Positions 35,321 through 46,905 of a DNA stretch of 64,000 bases are shown here, one piece after another (positions within the stretch are counted from its first letter, which is position 1; each line of letters opens with the position of its first letter). The notes below the pieces were generated by a model, which did no database searches, was not told the origin of the DNA, and worked only from the letters and a program-made list of their open reading frames with translations. The position numbers were made by a program, and so were the translations under genes. The stretch spans positions 118,725,131-118,789,130 of the forward strand of contig CM019825.1 of NCBI GenBank assembly GCA_009763385.1, read 5' to 3'. Origin of the DNA: Coix lacryma-jobi var. lacryma-jobi. Taxonomy: Eukaryota; Streptophyta; Magnoliopsida; Poales; Poaceae.

Positions 35321-36412
35321 TGAAGGACCGGATTAGCGACTAGAGGGGGGTGAATGGGAGCCTCAAATTCAACTCGTGAATTGTATAGCCCTTGTCCCAG
35401 AAAATCACCCCAAAAGCGAAGACTCGAAACGACCGGAGAGTTCACGACCTACGAGTAGGTGGATACCCTAGGAGATGTCCTAGTGGTACAGCGGAACCTC
35501 CGGAGAAACCCCAAAGCCAACTGCCAAAGCCACGGAACAAAACAGCACAAACTGTAGATTCGCGGACTGTCCGCGGTCAGAGTCCCGGACTGTCCGCCGT
35601 TAAGTCCCGGACTGTCCGTGACTAGGAGCCGGACTGTCCGCCGGCAAAAATGCAGAAACCAAACAGTCCTGTAAGTCTGCTGGACAGGTCCCGGACTGTC
35701 CGCGGGTTTGTACCGCGGACTGTCCGTCGTTCACTCGACAGTGAACAGTCAGGGGTCTGCACCTGACTGAATCGACTCAGCCCCGATCCCCGAACTGTTC
35801 GCCGCTGGAGGCGCGGACTGTCCGCGGATGAACAGAAAGAACAATTCTGCTCGGGGTAAAAGGGCAAATCGATCGGAACTTTACCAAATCAAAAGGGGGT
35901 TCGATCAAACTTCTCCCAGGTGTTCCTCAACGTATTGGGGTGCTAATCCTAAGAAATCATCGCACCAATCCAAGTCAATCAAGGGTAATCCGAGAAACAC
36001 CGGAAAGGGGGAAAGAGGAAGAACGAACACGAAATCAATCCGATCTATGAACTTGTGAGGTTATAGGAGAAATCCATCGGTGAAAAGATGGACCTCACGA
36101 CCAAGAACAAATAGATTCAAGTGGAATCGAAAATCATCTCGTGGAGAGGGAGAACGAGGCAAATCTCCAAGAGATGAAAAACCAAAACGTGAAGAACACA
36201 GAACATGATTCGATTTCAGCCGAAATTCCTCCACACGAGGAGACAACGAGAATACGGTCTCGTTTCCTCAAAAGATCCAAATACACAGAGGTATGATTTC
36301 CGTCTCTGCGGATCGCTTGCAGCGAGGTATGATTAGAACCTAAGCGAGGGCTAGAGAGAGAGAGCTCAGGAACAAATGACTGCAAGGATAGAGGGAGAGG
36401 AGGGGTGCCTCT

Positions 36413-36425
36413 CTTATTTATAGCC
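36413..36425 (-). promoter_or_regulatory. TATA-like box of Y 5' LTR
   Basis: The minus strand reads ggctataaataag about 890 nt into the LTR, downstream of the hairpins and upstream of the palindromes. The 3' LTR has the same box. Confidence 0.6.
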
Positions 36426-36680
36426 TAAAACAATAATCCCCTTACTACCCCTAGATACACGAGCGAAGCGGCCAACCCTAGGGGTATCCCGATCCAACTC
36501 TGCTGATAGTTGATCTGACGGCCTCGCGCCTTCCTCATCCTTAGCTTCGCCTCGACGCAAGCCTCAGGATGCCGCCACGTGCCGCCCAGTCGACCGCCGC
36601 GCCTACCTCGTGGATAGCCTCGCCTCCGCGCCAGCCTCTCCACGCCGCCACGCGTCGACCGTCCTTTTTGCGGACCTCCC

Positions 36681-36925
36681 CCCGGTTTTGAGGCCGAAAC
36701 CGGGAAACCTGGGCCTTCCCCCGGTTTTAAGGCCGAAACCGGGAAACCTGTCCTCAGGCTGAGTTTTGTGGCCCAAACTCAGAAACCCGTGCGCCCAGGT
36801 TTTGAGGCCCAAACCTGGAAACCGTCCTCGCCGAGTTTTGAGGCCCAAACTCGGAAACCGGCCACCCGAGTTTTGAGGCCCAAACTCGGAAACCGTCGAG
36901 GGTAGCTTTTCGAGGCTCAGCTACC
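36681..36925 (-). repeat. Hairpin array in U3 of Y 5' LTR
   Basis: This is the intact version of the array that Z splits in the other LTR. Stems read CCCGGTTT/AAACCGGG, CTGAGTTT/AAACTCAG, CCAGGTTT/AAACCTGG and CCGAGTTT/AAACTCGG, around loops TGAGGCC(C/G) or TGTGGCCC. It ends GGTAGCT/AGCTACC at 36901-36925, where A, X and E have GGTGGTT/AACCACC. Confidence 0.85.
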
Positions 36926-37311
36926 GAACCCGTGCCGTAGGCGGGATGTGGTTCGCACACCCCGAGTTTCAGCACCGATGCCGGAGCATGTCCAGCCTCC
37001 ACGCCGGGCATCCTCCCGACTCGGCCGATGCACCGCACATCCTCATGTACTCTTGCTTGTCAACGCCACGTGCCAGCTACCACAGCTGATCCTCAGGTCT
37101 CCTGGTCCGTCGGTCCAAGCTCCACGTCCGCCCTTCACCGCTCCCAGTCCGTCGGCACGGCACGTCCCCACTTGACTTTCACCTCACCTTCGACCACTGC
37201 CCGAGCTCCGCACCTGCACATCAACACAGCCAAGAGACATGTTGCCCATTGATCGATCACTCATCACTCAGGAAGGGAACCACAAGGGCACATATCAACC
37301 TTGTGTTCTCA

Positions 37312-37331
37312 CATACACCCATGTATCCGCA
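37312..37331 (-). repeat. 3' LTR of X, first 15 nt plus duplicated catac
   Basis: The minus strand reads TGCGGATACATGGGT from 37331, then gtatg, the duplicated target, then the LTR start of Y. This fragment proves that Y lies inside X's LTR. Confidence 0.95.
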
Positions 37332-38952
37332 ATCTCCCTCTTGATGAGTGCATTGTCAACTACCAACACAAATCATAATGGAATAGAGGAAGGAAGGAGG
37401 AAGGAGAGAGAACTCGACCAAATGACCCAAAAGCATAGCAAAGCCGAAGAAGGTCAAGTGGAAAGAGCAAAACAACTTGGTTCCCAAAGACATGGGCAAC
37501 GGCTCGACGCAACCAAGCAAAGCAAAGCTAGCCCTCAAGAAGAGGTAGAACAGGCTCAACACCGCTAGCAGGAAAGCTCGACACTAATTGGAAAATCAAC
37601 TGAACATCAAGCAAAACAAAGCTAGCCCTCAAGAAGAGGCAGAACGGGCTCAACACCGCTAGCGAAGGAGCTCGATACCAACTGAGGGAAGCTAGAAATC
37701 AGCTGAAGAGCATAACAGCAAGGGTGCTAGTTCCTTAGGAAAGAGGCAAAGGCTCAACACAACTGGCTACCAAAAATGCTCCGAACCAACTAAAAATGCT
37801 CAAAAACTCAACATCAAGCAAAACGAGCAAACAAACGAGCAAACTCCCCCTTAGTTGAACACTCGGAGAACATATGATTTGCCAATTCTCCCCCTTAGTT
37901 GAAAATGCACCATCAAGCAAAAGTGCACCATCAAGCAAATTTCTTCCCTTGACAGAAGAACTCCCCCTTCCAAATGCATATGAGTCAAAAATGCAAGTTA
38001 GCAGCTTCAGGAATAGAGTCGATAGAATATGAAGATGCTCGACAGAGTGCTGATCCGATGACTCATAAAATTCACAGAATGCTAGCAAAGGCTCAAACTG
38101 ATCACTAAATACAAAATCTGAACATTTGAGCAATAAGAGCAGTTTTCAGCCAAAAAGGTATTCACCATCAAAATAGCACGAAGCATGTATAGACAGGAAG
38201 TCAAGCAAGTGCTAAACATGTATACAAGGTGAACTACCCCTAGCACAGTTCAACCATCATGCTATAGAATGAAACATAGACCTGTGTATCCAAATTTTAT
38301 CAGAGTTGCAGCGGTTAGATTACACAAGTTCAAATTTTAGCATGTGGTTGCGAGAAGTTGAAAGCTTGTCAATGCCTAACTTTTCAACTGTGCGAAGCCT
38401 ATGCAGAAGCAATCAGAAGCTTAAAGCAACAGTTTCGGTCATACACTACACAGCTCAAGTTTAACTCACAGTGCAATGAGAAACAGTCTCGAAACTGTGA
38501 TGTGTTGACAAGCAATCCCATCTCAATCTTTCCAAAATACTTGACTTGGTTCAGAATTTAAAACAGAATATGAACATACCAAGAAAGTGAATGACTCTGA
38601 ACTAGAGGCATAGCAACCTAGCATAGATGAAAAGCACGAGTGAATTCTACACATCCTACACAGGCTAGTTGCATATCTCAATGGTGAACATTTGCAGGTT
38701 TTAGTTCATTAAGCAAGTTCACCATTCATAAAATAGCTCAGCTCACAACATGTATTAGTGATCATAAAGAGCATAAGCTACAAGTAAAGCATCGGAGCAT
38801 ATACTACACAAAGCATAGTGACATTCTAAAGACTGTATACATGAAGCTCTGAAAGTAAATATGAAGGATGAAATGCAGAAAAGATGCAAGAAGAAACCAA
38901 TTGAAAAACAAAAGGTCAGTTTATAATACAAGAGTCAAAATGTTTCCCCCAT
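37332..38952 (-). other. 3' non-coding region of X
   Basis: The terminal purine tract is at 37332-37342; PPT-like tracts are at 37843-37853, 37886-37898 and 37960-37971. Tandem units with cctcaagaagagg lie at about 37527, 37625 and 37735, followed by agctcgacactaattgg or agctcgataccaactga. The caaagacatgggcaacggc block is at about 37485. No env-like frame is present. Confidence 0.75.
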
Positions 38953-41900
38953 CTAAAAGGGGAAACACACACCAAGCTCACCTCTCAACCTAGCAAAAGT
39001 TGATTGGTCCAAAGGCTTGGTGAAAATATCAGCCAACTGATGATGAGTATCGACATGGCGAAGGTCGATATCACCCTTCTCATAGTGGTCTCGCAGAAAA
39101 TGAAAGCGCACATCAATGTGTTTGGTCTTCGAGTGCAGCACGGGGTTCTTAGCAACGCTAATCGCACTCGTGCTGTCACAAAGCAAAGGAACACGAGAAA
39201 AGCTCAGACCAAAATCACGCAAAGTGGCCATCATCCAGAGTAACTGGGAACAGCAGCTAGCCATAGCGACATACTCAGCCTCCGTGGTAGACTGGGCGAC
39301 ACTAGACTACTTGCGAGAAGACCACGATATAAGAGAAGAACCAATAAACTGGCAAGTCCCAGAAGTGGACCTGCGATCAATACGACAACCAGCAAAATCG
39401 GCATCGGAATAACCGCAAAGGGAAAGGGTGGAGGAAGCAGAATACCAAATCCCAAATTCTAGAGTGAAGGACAAGTACCTCATTATGCGCTTGACCGCCT
39501 GACGGTGCGAGGTGCGCGGTGATGACTGAAATCGCACGCAAAGACACACCGCGAACTGGATGTCCGGAAGTGTCGCCGTCAGGTACAGCAGCGACCCGAT
39601 CATACTCCGGTACTCCTTCTGGTCCACAGCTTCTCCATCCACATCCGCATCTAGGGTCGCCGTGGCCGGCATGGGTGTTGGAAGAGGCTTGGCCTCACCC
39701 ATGTCGAACTTCTTCAGGATGTCCTTGGTGTACTTGCCCTGGTGCACGAACGTCCCCTCTTGGAATTGCTTGATTTGCAACCCGAGGAAAAAGGTCAACT
39801 CGCCCATCATGCTCATCTCAAACTCCCTGCTCATAGTGTCTGCAAACTTGGCAACCAAAGCGTGAGAAGAACCACCGAAAATGATATCATCCACGTAAAT
39901 CTGGACCAAGAGTGTGTCATTGCCTTGCTTGAGGAGAAAAAGCATTTTATCCACACATCCCATTTTAAAACCCTTAGCAAGCAAAAAGGTTTTCAACCTA
40001 TCATACCAGGCTCTAGGGGCTTGTTTCAAACCATATAAAACTTTGTGAAGTTTAAAAACATGGTTTGGAAACTTGGGATTTTCAAAACCGGGGGGTTGTC
40101 TAACATACACTTCCTCTTCTATGTAGCCATTTAGGAAGGCCCTCTTGACATCCATTTGAAAAAGTTTAAACCCTTTGGATATAGCAAAAGCCAAGAGTAT
40201 CCTAATTGCCTCCAAACGAGCTACAGGAGCAAAAGTCTCCTCATAGTCTATCCCCTCCTTCTGACTATACCCCTAGGCAACTAGTCTGGCCTTGTTTCTC
40301 ACAACATGACCATCTTCTCCTTGTTTGTTTTTGAAAACTCATTTTGTCCCAATAGGATGACAGTCAGGAGGAAAAGGAACAAGAACCCAAACCCGATTTC
40401 TTTCAAAATTTTCCAACTCCTCATGCATGGCATTGACCCAATCTGGATCAGATAAAGCATGTCCAACATCTCAGGGTTCAAAATCAGCAACAAATGCAGA
40501 ATGAGCAAAGTGAGAGATTTGTTGTGACCTTGACTGAGTGACACGTTCGCCGATGCTGCCGATCATCTGTTGAGGCGGGTGCTGGCGCTGGATGTGTCGT
40601 GGCACCTCCCGTACTGATGTAGCCTCCCCCTCAACAGCAGCTGGCGCCTCCTCGGGTACAAAGGGTACCGCTCGAGGTGGTGGATCCCACGGCCCCCAAG
40701 ATGAAGAAGTGTCGGGGCCATGAGTCATAGTAGAAGCCGCTCCTCGCGGCACAGCAGGTGGAGGGGGTGCTGGATCATCCATAATTTCAGCACCCTCATC
40801 CTCGTCATCAAAGAGAGGCTCACCAACCTCATGATCACCTGCACGCTCAAAATGAGAAGAAGGACAAACCATGGTCTCGTCGAAGGTGACATCTGATGTC
40901 TCCATGACTCGGTTAGTGTCAAGGTTAAGTACACGATATGCACGAGTATGAGTGTCATAACCCAAAAACACACCGTCAGAAGAACAGGACTCAAATTTGT
41001 CTAGGTTGCCTTTCTTAAGTATGAAACAGTGGCAACCAAAGACTCTAAAATAACTCACCTTGGGCAGTTTTCCAAAACGCAACTCATAAGAAGTCTTTTT
41101 CAAGAAAGCTCGGAGAAAAATGCGATTGGAAATGTAGCATGTAGTGCTCATAGCTTCGGCCCAATATCGCTTAGGAGTCCTATGCTCATCGAGCATCGTC
41201 CTGGCCATCTCTACAAGGGTCCGATTCTTCCTCTCTACAACACCATTCTGAGGGGGTGTGTACGGGGAAGAAAACTGATGCTCTAAACCCAAAGAGTTAC
41301 AAAACTTCTCAAAATCCGAATTCTTGAATTCGGAACCATTATCACTCCTAATAGCTCACATCGAGTTCAAAGGGAACTCGTTCTGAAGACACAAAATCAG
41401 ATTCCGAGCAAAGGAGAAAGCCTCGGTCTTCTCAGCTAAAAAGAAGACCCACAAATATCTCGAAAAATCGTCAACAACAACAAGCACATACCACTTCCCT
41501 CCAATCGAGCTCACCCGAGCCGGACCAACAAGGTCCATGTGCAAAAGCTCTCCATGGTGTTTGGTCATGACCTGAGTCACTGGATGGTGGGGAGCGGCAA
41601 CCATCTTCCCAAGTCTACAAGAATGGCAAACGAGATCCTTCTCCATGGATAACTTGGGCAATCCTTGGATTAGTCCAAGTGAACTAAGTCTTGCAAGCAA
41701 GTCGAAGCTCAAATGTCCTAGTCTCCTATGCCACTTCCAAAGATCAGAGGAGGAAGGTCCAGCCACAAGACAACGAGAAATGCCAAAAGACTCCGAGAAA
41801 TTCACACGAAAGACTTTTCCAAAGGGAGAAATCAAACACACAAGATTGCCCTGAGGATCCAAAATACGACTGAGATTCGGTTTAAAACGAATCTCATAGT

Positions 41901-42150
41901 CATCATCGAAAAGTTGCGAAACAGAAAGAAGGTTAAAATGCAAGTTAGAAACAAGAGCAACATCATGCAACACAAAGTGCTCATTAACTCGCACCGACCC
42001 ACGAGACAACACTTTACCTTTGCTATTGTCGCCGAAGGTGATAAACTCCTTACCGGCAACCGGACAAAGACTGGAGAACCACTTGGCGTTTCCGGTCATG
42101 TGCCTCGAACACCCGGAATCCACCAACCAAACGTTCTCTAATCGTTTTAC
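38953..42150 (-). pseudogene. pol: Sirevirus Pol of element X, four stops
   Basis: Protease (DSGCSRHMTG), integrase (HRRLGH, CHSC, VVERKNR), reverse transcriptase (QMDVKRAFLNG, IYVDDIIF) and RNase H (YSDADF, DIFTKPL) are all present and close to those of E. Stops interrupt the frame at 41356-41358 (integrase, just before RSDNG), 40471-40473 (before the reverse transcriptase), 40273-40275 (start of reverse transcriptase) and 39307-39309 (RNase H). Compared with E, the first two are CGA to TGA and the last two CAG to TAG, all C-to-T changes in CG or CHG context. The frame begins after the TAG at 42151-42153, as in A and E. Confidence 0.9.
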
Positions 42151-42155
42151 CTACA

Positions 42156-44761
42156 TCAATAAAAAGACATAGGGTGAGCATACGGTCCAACACTGGGGTT
42201 AGTGAAGTAGGGAGAATACCAGTGTTGGGCCGGCTGCTCAAAAGAACAGTTAGTAGAAAAACCATTCCTAGTACGCCTACGGGAAGAGCGATCACCACGT
42301 AGAGGAAAACGTGGTCCACTAAGGGAGGAGCGTCCATCGCGATACTCAAAATGCAGTGGGAGAAAACGCTCAACTATAAAGCCACCGCCACGAGGTCCAT
42401 AGCCTACAACTGCAGGCTCCCGCCGGGCATGACCTCCTCGCGGCCTAGGCATAGGAACTTGAGGTTTTGGACCTCTAGGCCTAGCAGCACGCCTCTGAAC
42501 ATTCGGCACATGTACATCATGGAAAGGATGGTACATGTCTGTGTTGTTCATCTCCTTTGCACGGCGCGCCTCTCTCTTGCGCCAAAAGCAAAACTCACTC
42601 AAGTGTCCATCTCTCCCATAGTGCTCACAATGGTACTCAAACAGGGTTGTTGGTACTCACGGTAGTGGGTGTGGATCACTTTTCCCTTTTGTGGCATAAG
42701 CTCCTCTTGGATGGGTGGCATGGTGTCCAGCTTGTTCTTGAGGTGGTTTGGTTTGGGAGCCCATGATTGTTTCTTGGGTGGAGCTCTCGGAGGTTCAACA
42801 AAGACCCCATCCTTGGTGTTAGGCTTGAGAGGCTCTTTGGGTTGAATCTTGGTAAGCTTGGGAGTAGTGGTGGAGTTGGGCTTCTCACATGGGTTAAGAC
42901 CACTCGACTCCCCAATCTTCCCAAAAGACGAAACATCAACACCTGGAGCAAAACCTACACCTGGACCTCCAGCAGCTCGCTTGAATTTGGAGATCATCAT
43001 CCCGAGCTGTAGCTAACCGCTAGACACCCATGACAAGATGGTCCGAAGGTATGTGTTTTCCTCCTCGGTTTGCATCTTGTCATGCTTCACGTTAGAGATC
43101 TCCATCTCCAAACCCTCACAAAGAACACACCTAGCCACACATGTGCTACCTGAGTTGGCCTCTTCAAGAGACACAATCTTGGCATTCTTCTCTGCCAACT
43201 CAGATTGCAAGCCCGCACGGGACTTGCACGCACCCAACAACAAAGATCTTGCCTTCAGCTCATCCACCTCTCCTACCAACACAGCATACTTGCTTCTCAA
43301 AGTGAGAAGGTCAGTCATGTGTGTGGTGCACATCTCACACTCCTCCTGGGTAACAACTACGGTGGACTTGACAGATTCAAGTTCCTTCACCGTATCCTCC
43401 CACTTCTGCCTAAACTCCTTGCGCTCTCGAGCAGCACGCCTAAGCAACTTCTCCTGACTAAGGAGCGCGGCAGTAAGCTTCTCGATCTCAGCAGAAAGCT
43501 CATCTGGGGTCTGAGATACCTGGGAGGTGTCGTCGTCGTCATCGTTTCGAGGAGTGTCCACCAGCTCGCCGTTGACCTCCTTGCCGAGGGCCATGGCGCA
43601 GAAGTCCTCGTCGTCGGTGAAGAAGCAGAGGCCATTGAGCTTGTCCTCGATCTTCTTCTTCTCGGACTCGTCGTCGCTTGAGGAAGTGGAGTCGTCATCC
43701 GAGTCGTCGACATCGCTGAGCGTGGCGAAGAACGCACGCTGATCAGCCTGGGCCTTCTCCAAGTACTTGGTCTTGATGTACTCCTTGTTGAAGCCGCCCT
43801 TCCGCTTGTGCTTCGCGGGGACGTACTTCTCCTTGCGCTTGTCGGAGTCGTACTTGTGCCCATGATCCGCCTTGCCGAAGGTCTGCTTGTTCTTCTTCTG
43901 GCAATTGGCGATGAAGTGGTTGGGGTCGCCGCACTCAAAACATCCCGAGCGTCCTCCTCCGCGGCGACGGTTCATGCGGTTGTTGTGGAACCACGAGAAC
44001 CGGTTGGCGAGCAACGCTAGCTCGTCATCCCCCATGAACTCCAACTGCTCCTCTATGACAGAAAGAAGAGAGGAAAGTGCAAAGCCTCCAGAGGTGTTAG
44101 CAGAAGAGCCAGAAAGCAAAGCCATTGACGGGCCAGAAGGATTTTCATAAGAAGCCCTCGCCATGGCATCAATCTCACTAGACTTGAGCTTACTAAAGAG
44201 CTCGTCGCACGTGAGGGTCTCATAGTTAGGCGATTCGATGATCGCCTGAACCTTGGAATCCCACACCGACCGATCAAGGGTATGCAAAAGCTTCAAAGCC
44301 CTCTCATAATCGTCGAAAGGCAACAGCTCCTTGTTAGCCCTCATCCTGTTGACAATCACTTGAAAGCGAGCGAATAAACTTTCTATGCTCTCGCCAGGCA
44401 TGTGTCGAAAGTTCTCATACTCTCGCTTGAACGACTCATAGAGACAGGTTTTGACTTGAGAGGTTCCCTCATGAAAACGCATGAGGGTAGCCCAAATCTC
44501 CCGAGCCGTAGCGAGGTGAGAAACACGATCAAACTCACTCATGCTCAGACATGAGAAAAGAGCATTACGTGCTCGGCTATTGGCATCGTGATCATCGATC
44601 TAATGCTGAGTCACACGAGCAGCCAAGACAACATAATCGGCAGAGTTGCAAATATCCCAAATGGAAGCACCAATACTCTGCAGATAGGCCGACATGCGTA
44701 TCTTCCAATACGCATAGTTCGTCCCATCAAAAAATGGCGGTTTGCCCATGCCGCGATCCAT
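42156..44761 (-). pseudogene. gag: Sirevirus Gag of element X, broken
   Basis: Gag starts at ATG 44759-44761 (MDRGMGKPPF). It is interrupted by TAG at 44600-44602 and 43013-43015 and by a small deletion near 42635 that shifts the frame just before the second zinc knuckle. The copia Gag core (YWKIRM, LDRSVWDSKV), the first knuckle CFECGDPNHFIANC, an acidic Asp/Ser stretch and coiled-coil-like helices are recognisable. The tail ends at TGA 42156-42158, adjoining pol. Confidence 0.85.
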
Positions 44762-44810
44762 GTCGCCTTCGGTGGATCTGGAACCAGCTAAGGTGGAAGA
44801 TCCTTAACCC

Positions 44811-44824
44811 GCTCTGATACCAAT
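44811..44824 (-). other. Primer-binding site of X
   Basis: The minus strand reads ATTGGTATCAGAGC directly after the LTR end CCTTCA, a match to the initiator tRNA-Met-type site. Confidence 0.9.
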
Positions 44825-45238
44825 TGAAGGACCGAGAATGAACTATCAAGGCGACCAGAGGGGGGTGAATGGGAGCTCAAAAATTTCTCTCAAAACTTTG
44901 ACCTATTGTCCCACAAATCAACCCCCGAAAGCTTCGATCAAAACTGTGATTCCCACGACCCTTGGAAGAGGGTGGATGATCCCTAGGATCACAACGAGGC
45001 ACCACAAGGTGATGGCAAACCAAAAGCTAAAAGCACCGGCACAAGTTCGATGTCTAGAAACCGAGTCCCAAACGTAGATTGAAGGCTACATTGGGAAATC
45101 CCTAAATACCAATGCTAACAGGTAGCAAGGATACTTAGAGAGGTTCGCAGGTGAACTAAAAGGCCAATCGAGAAGTCCGGAAACCAAACGAAGAAGCCGG
45201 GAGAGCAAACGCACTAAAACTCAACAAGCAGCCAACTC

Positions 45239-45501
45239 CCGGACTGTCCGCCGGTACGGTCCTGGACTGTCCGCCCCTACTGCGGACTGTCTGCGAGGGG
45301 ATGGCGGACTGTCCGCCGGTCAAAACACGGAAACAACACTGCTCCTGCAAGTCCCCTGGACAGTCCCGGACTGTCCGCGGTTTATACCGGCGGACTGTCC
45401 GCCGGTCAACCGAGACCCAAACAGCAGAGACTCGCATCCACTGCTCTGGCCATGTCCCTGACGCGCGGACTGTCCGCGGGAGGAACGACAGACTGTCCGC
45501 G
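45239..45501. repeat. CGGACTGTCCG palindromes of X 5' LTR
   Basis: About eight copies of the CGGACTGTCCG core are present, some extended to CCGGCGGACTGTCCGCCGG and some with single changes such as gactgtctgc. Confidence 0.85.
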
Positions 45502-46291
45502 ACCTCCCAGTGAGGGCGATTTCGGTCGCCCCTCACACAACTCTTCCCAAATCCAAATCAAAACTCAATCCCACGTTCCCAAACTTGGAGAAGATGATCA
45601 CGAGGTAGTTAGAAGACTATCCCCAAGAAATCATCCGCTCAAATCGATTCAATCACCGGGAAATCGAAAGGGAAGGAGTATGAATGAAAAAGCGACACGA
45701 AAACGAAATCAACCTGATCTACTTGTTCGTGAGGAGTTAGATGAATTCCTTCGGTGGAAATGATCTCCTCACTATAAAGAACAAATTGATTCAAACGGAT
45801 TTCGCAAAGACGCAGTAGAGAGGGAGATCGAGTGACGGGAAAATCACGGAGAAACGAAGAACACGAAGAACACGAACAAAACGCGAATCAAGTCATCGAT
45901 CTGCAACCGTGTGGCTACCACACGATACAACAGTGAGATTACGGTCTCACTTCCTCAAAATCTCCAGTACACAGAGGTATGATTCTCTGCGGTTCTTAGT
46001 AGCTATAGCAGGGGATTGGGAGAGCAGGAAACCCTAGAAGCAAAGAGCAAATGACTGAGATAGAATGGGAGGAGGGTGTCTCCCTCTACTTATCCTAATT
46101 CTATTTCCTACTCTACCCCTCTCTAATTACAGAGCGAACCAGCTAAACCCTAGGGTTATTCTGGACCAACTCAAGATAGTTGGTGATCCGACGGCCAAGC
46201 CCGCACAACTGGTAGCGTTGCCTCGACGCAACCTCACCGATTGCCACCACGTGCCGCCACCGCTCCGCTTGTCCTTTTCCCGGACTTCACC

Positions 46292-46555
46292 CCCGGTTTT
46301 GAGGCCCAAACCGGGAAACCAGCCTTCACGACCAACCCCCGATTTTGAGGCCCAAACCGGGAAACCAGCCAACCGTAGCCTGAGTTTTGTGGCCCAAACT
46401 CAGCAAACCCGCAGCACCCAGGTTTTGAGGCCCAAACCTGGAAACCGTCCTCAGCCCGAGTTTTGTGGCCCAAACTCGGAAACCATCAGCTCCCAGGTTT
46501 TGAGGCCCAAACCTGGAAACCGTCCACTCGGTGGTTTTTCTGAGGCTCAACCACC
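46292..46555 (-). repeat. Hairpin array in U3 of X 5' LTR
   Basis: Seven inverted repeats: 46292-46315 (CCCGGTTT), 46338-46361 (CCCGATTT/AAACCGGG, one broken pair), 46380-46403 (CTGAGTTT), 46418-46441 (CCAGGTTT), 46456-46479 (CCGAGTTT), 46493-46516 (CCAGGTTT) and 46530-46555 (GGTGGTT). Each of the first six has an 8-nt loop TGAGGCCC or TGTGGCCC. Confidence 0.9.
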
Positions 46556-46905
46556 AAACCGAGCCGTAGAGGGGATGCACCGCCCGTGCACCCCGTCCAC
46601 TGACACGTGTCCCCAGGTCCTCGACCCGAGCAACACCGTGCCCGCAAGTCTTCGCTCGTCGCTGTCCCAGGCTATCAGCCACCACAGCTGATCCTCGGGC
46701 CACCGGTCCCTCAGTCCAAGCCTCACGTCCGCCCTTCGCCACTCTCGGTCCATCGGCACGGCACGTCTCTACTTGACCTTCACCTTGCCTCTGATCACTG
46801 TATCCGTGCTCGACACCTGCACAACACAAGCCAAAGAACATGCGCATTATCCCAGTTGACAATCACTCATCACTCAGAGACTCGGCATACACCCATGTAT
46901 CCGCA

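Larger units (their letters stand above)
18696..37311 (-). mobile_element. Sirevirus Y (Ty1/copia), nested in X and hosting Z
   Basis: Y is complete: 5' LTR 35321-37311 (1991 nt), primer-binding site, gag, pol, tail, and a 3' LTR split by Z (18696-20192 and 27134-27626, about 1990 nt). Without Z it is about 11.7 kb. LTRs start TGAGAACACAAGG, unlike the TGCGGATAC of A, X and E, and the proteins are clearly diverged from theirs, so it is a different family. By eye about 6 differences occur in the last 198 nt of the two LTRs. Gag and pol are both broken. Confidence 0.95.
35321..37311 (-). repeat. 5' LTR of Y
   Basis: The LTR is 1991 nt, TGAGAACAC...CCTTCA. In transcription order it has the hairpin array 36925-36681 (CCCGGTTT, CTGAGTTT, CCAGGTTT and two CCGAGTTT stems, plus GGTAGCT/AGCTACC), a TATA-like box at 36425-36413 (ggctataaataag), CGGACTGTCCG palindromes at 35827-35561, and the C-rich box near 35350. 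Confidence 0.95.
16639..46905 (-). mobile_element. Sirevirus X (Ty1/copia), nested in A and hosting Y
   Basis: X has both LTRs (5' 44825-46905; 3' 16639-18695 plus 37317-37331), a tRNA-Met-type primer-binding site, gag, pol and a non-coding tail. Its own length without Y is about 11.6 kb. The 5' LTR is 2081 nt and the reassembled 3' LTR about 2072 nt. By eye the two differ at about 8 of the last 195 nt. Gag and pol carry at least six premature stops and one frameshift, so X is dead but structurally complete. Its proteins and LTR ends are close to those of E. Confidence 0.95.
44825..46905 (-). repeat. 5' LTR of X
   Basis: The LTR is 2081 nt, TGCGGATACATGGG...GGTCCTTCA. It holds the hairpin array 46555-46292, CGGACTGTCCG palindromes 45501-45239 and a C-rich box near 44865. 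I see no clean TATA box; the matching place near 46085-46110 reads aattaggataagtag. The LTR is flanked on the right by ctttg (46906-46910) and then A's gag. Confidence 0.95.
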
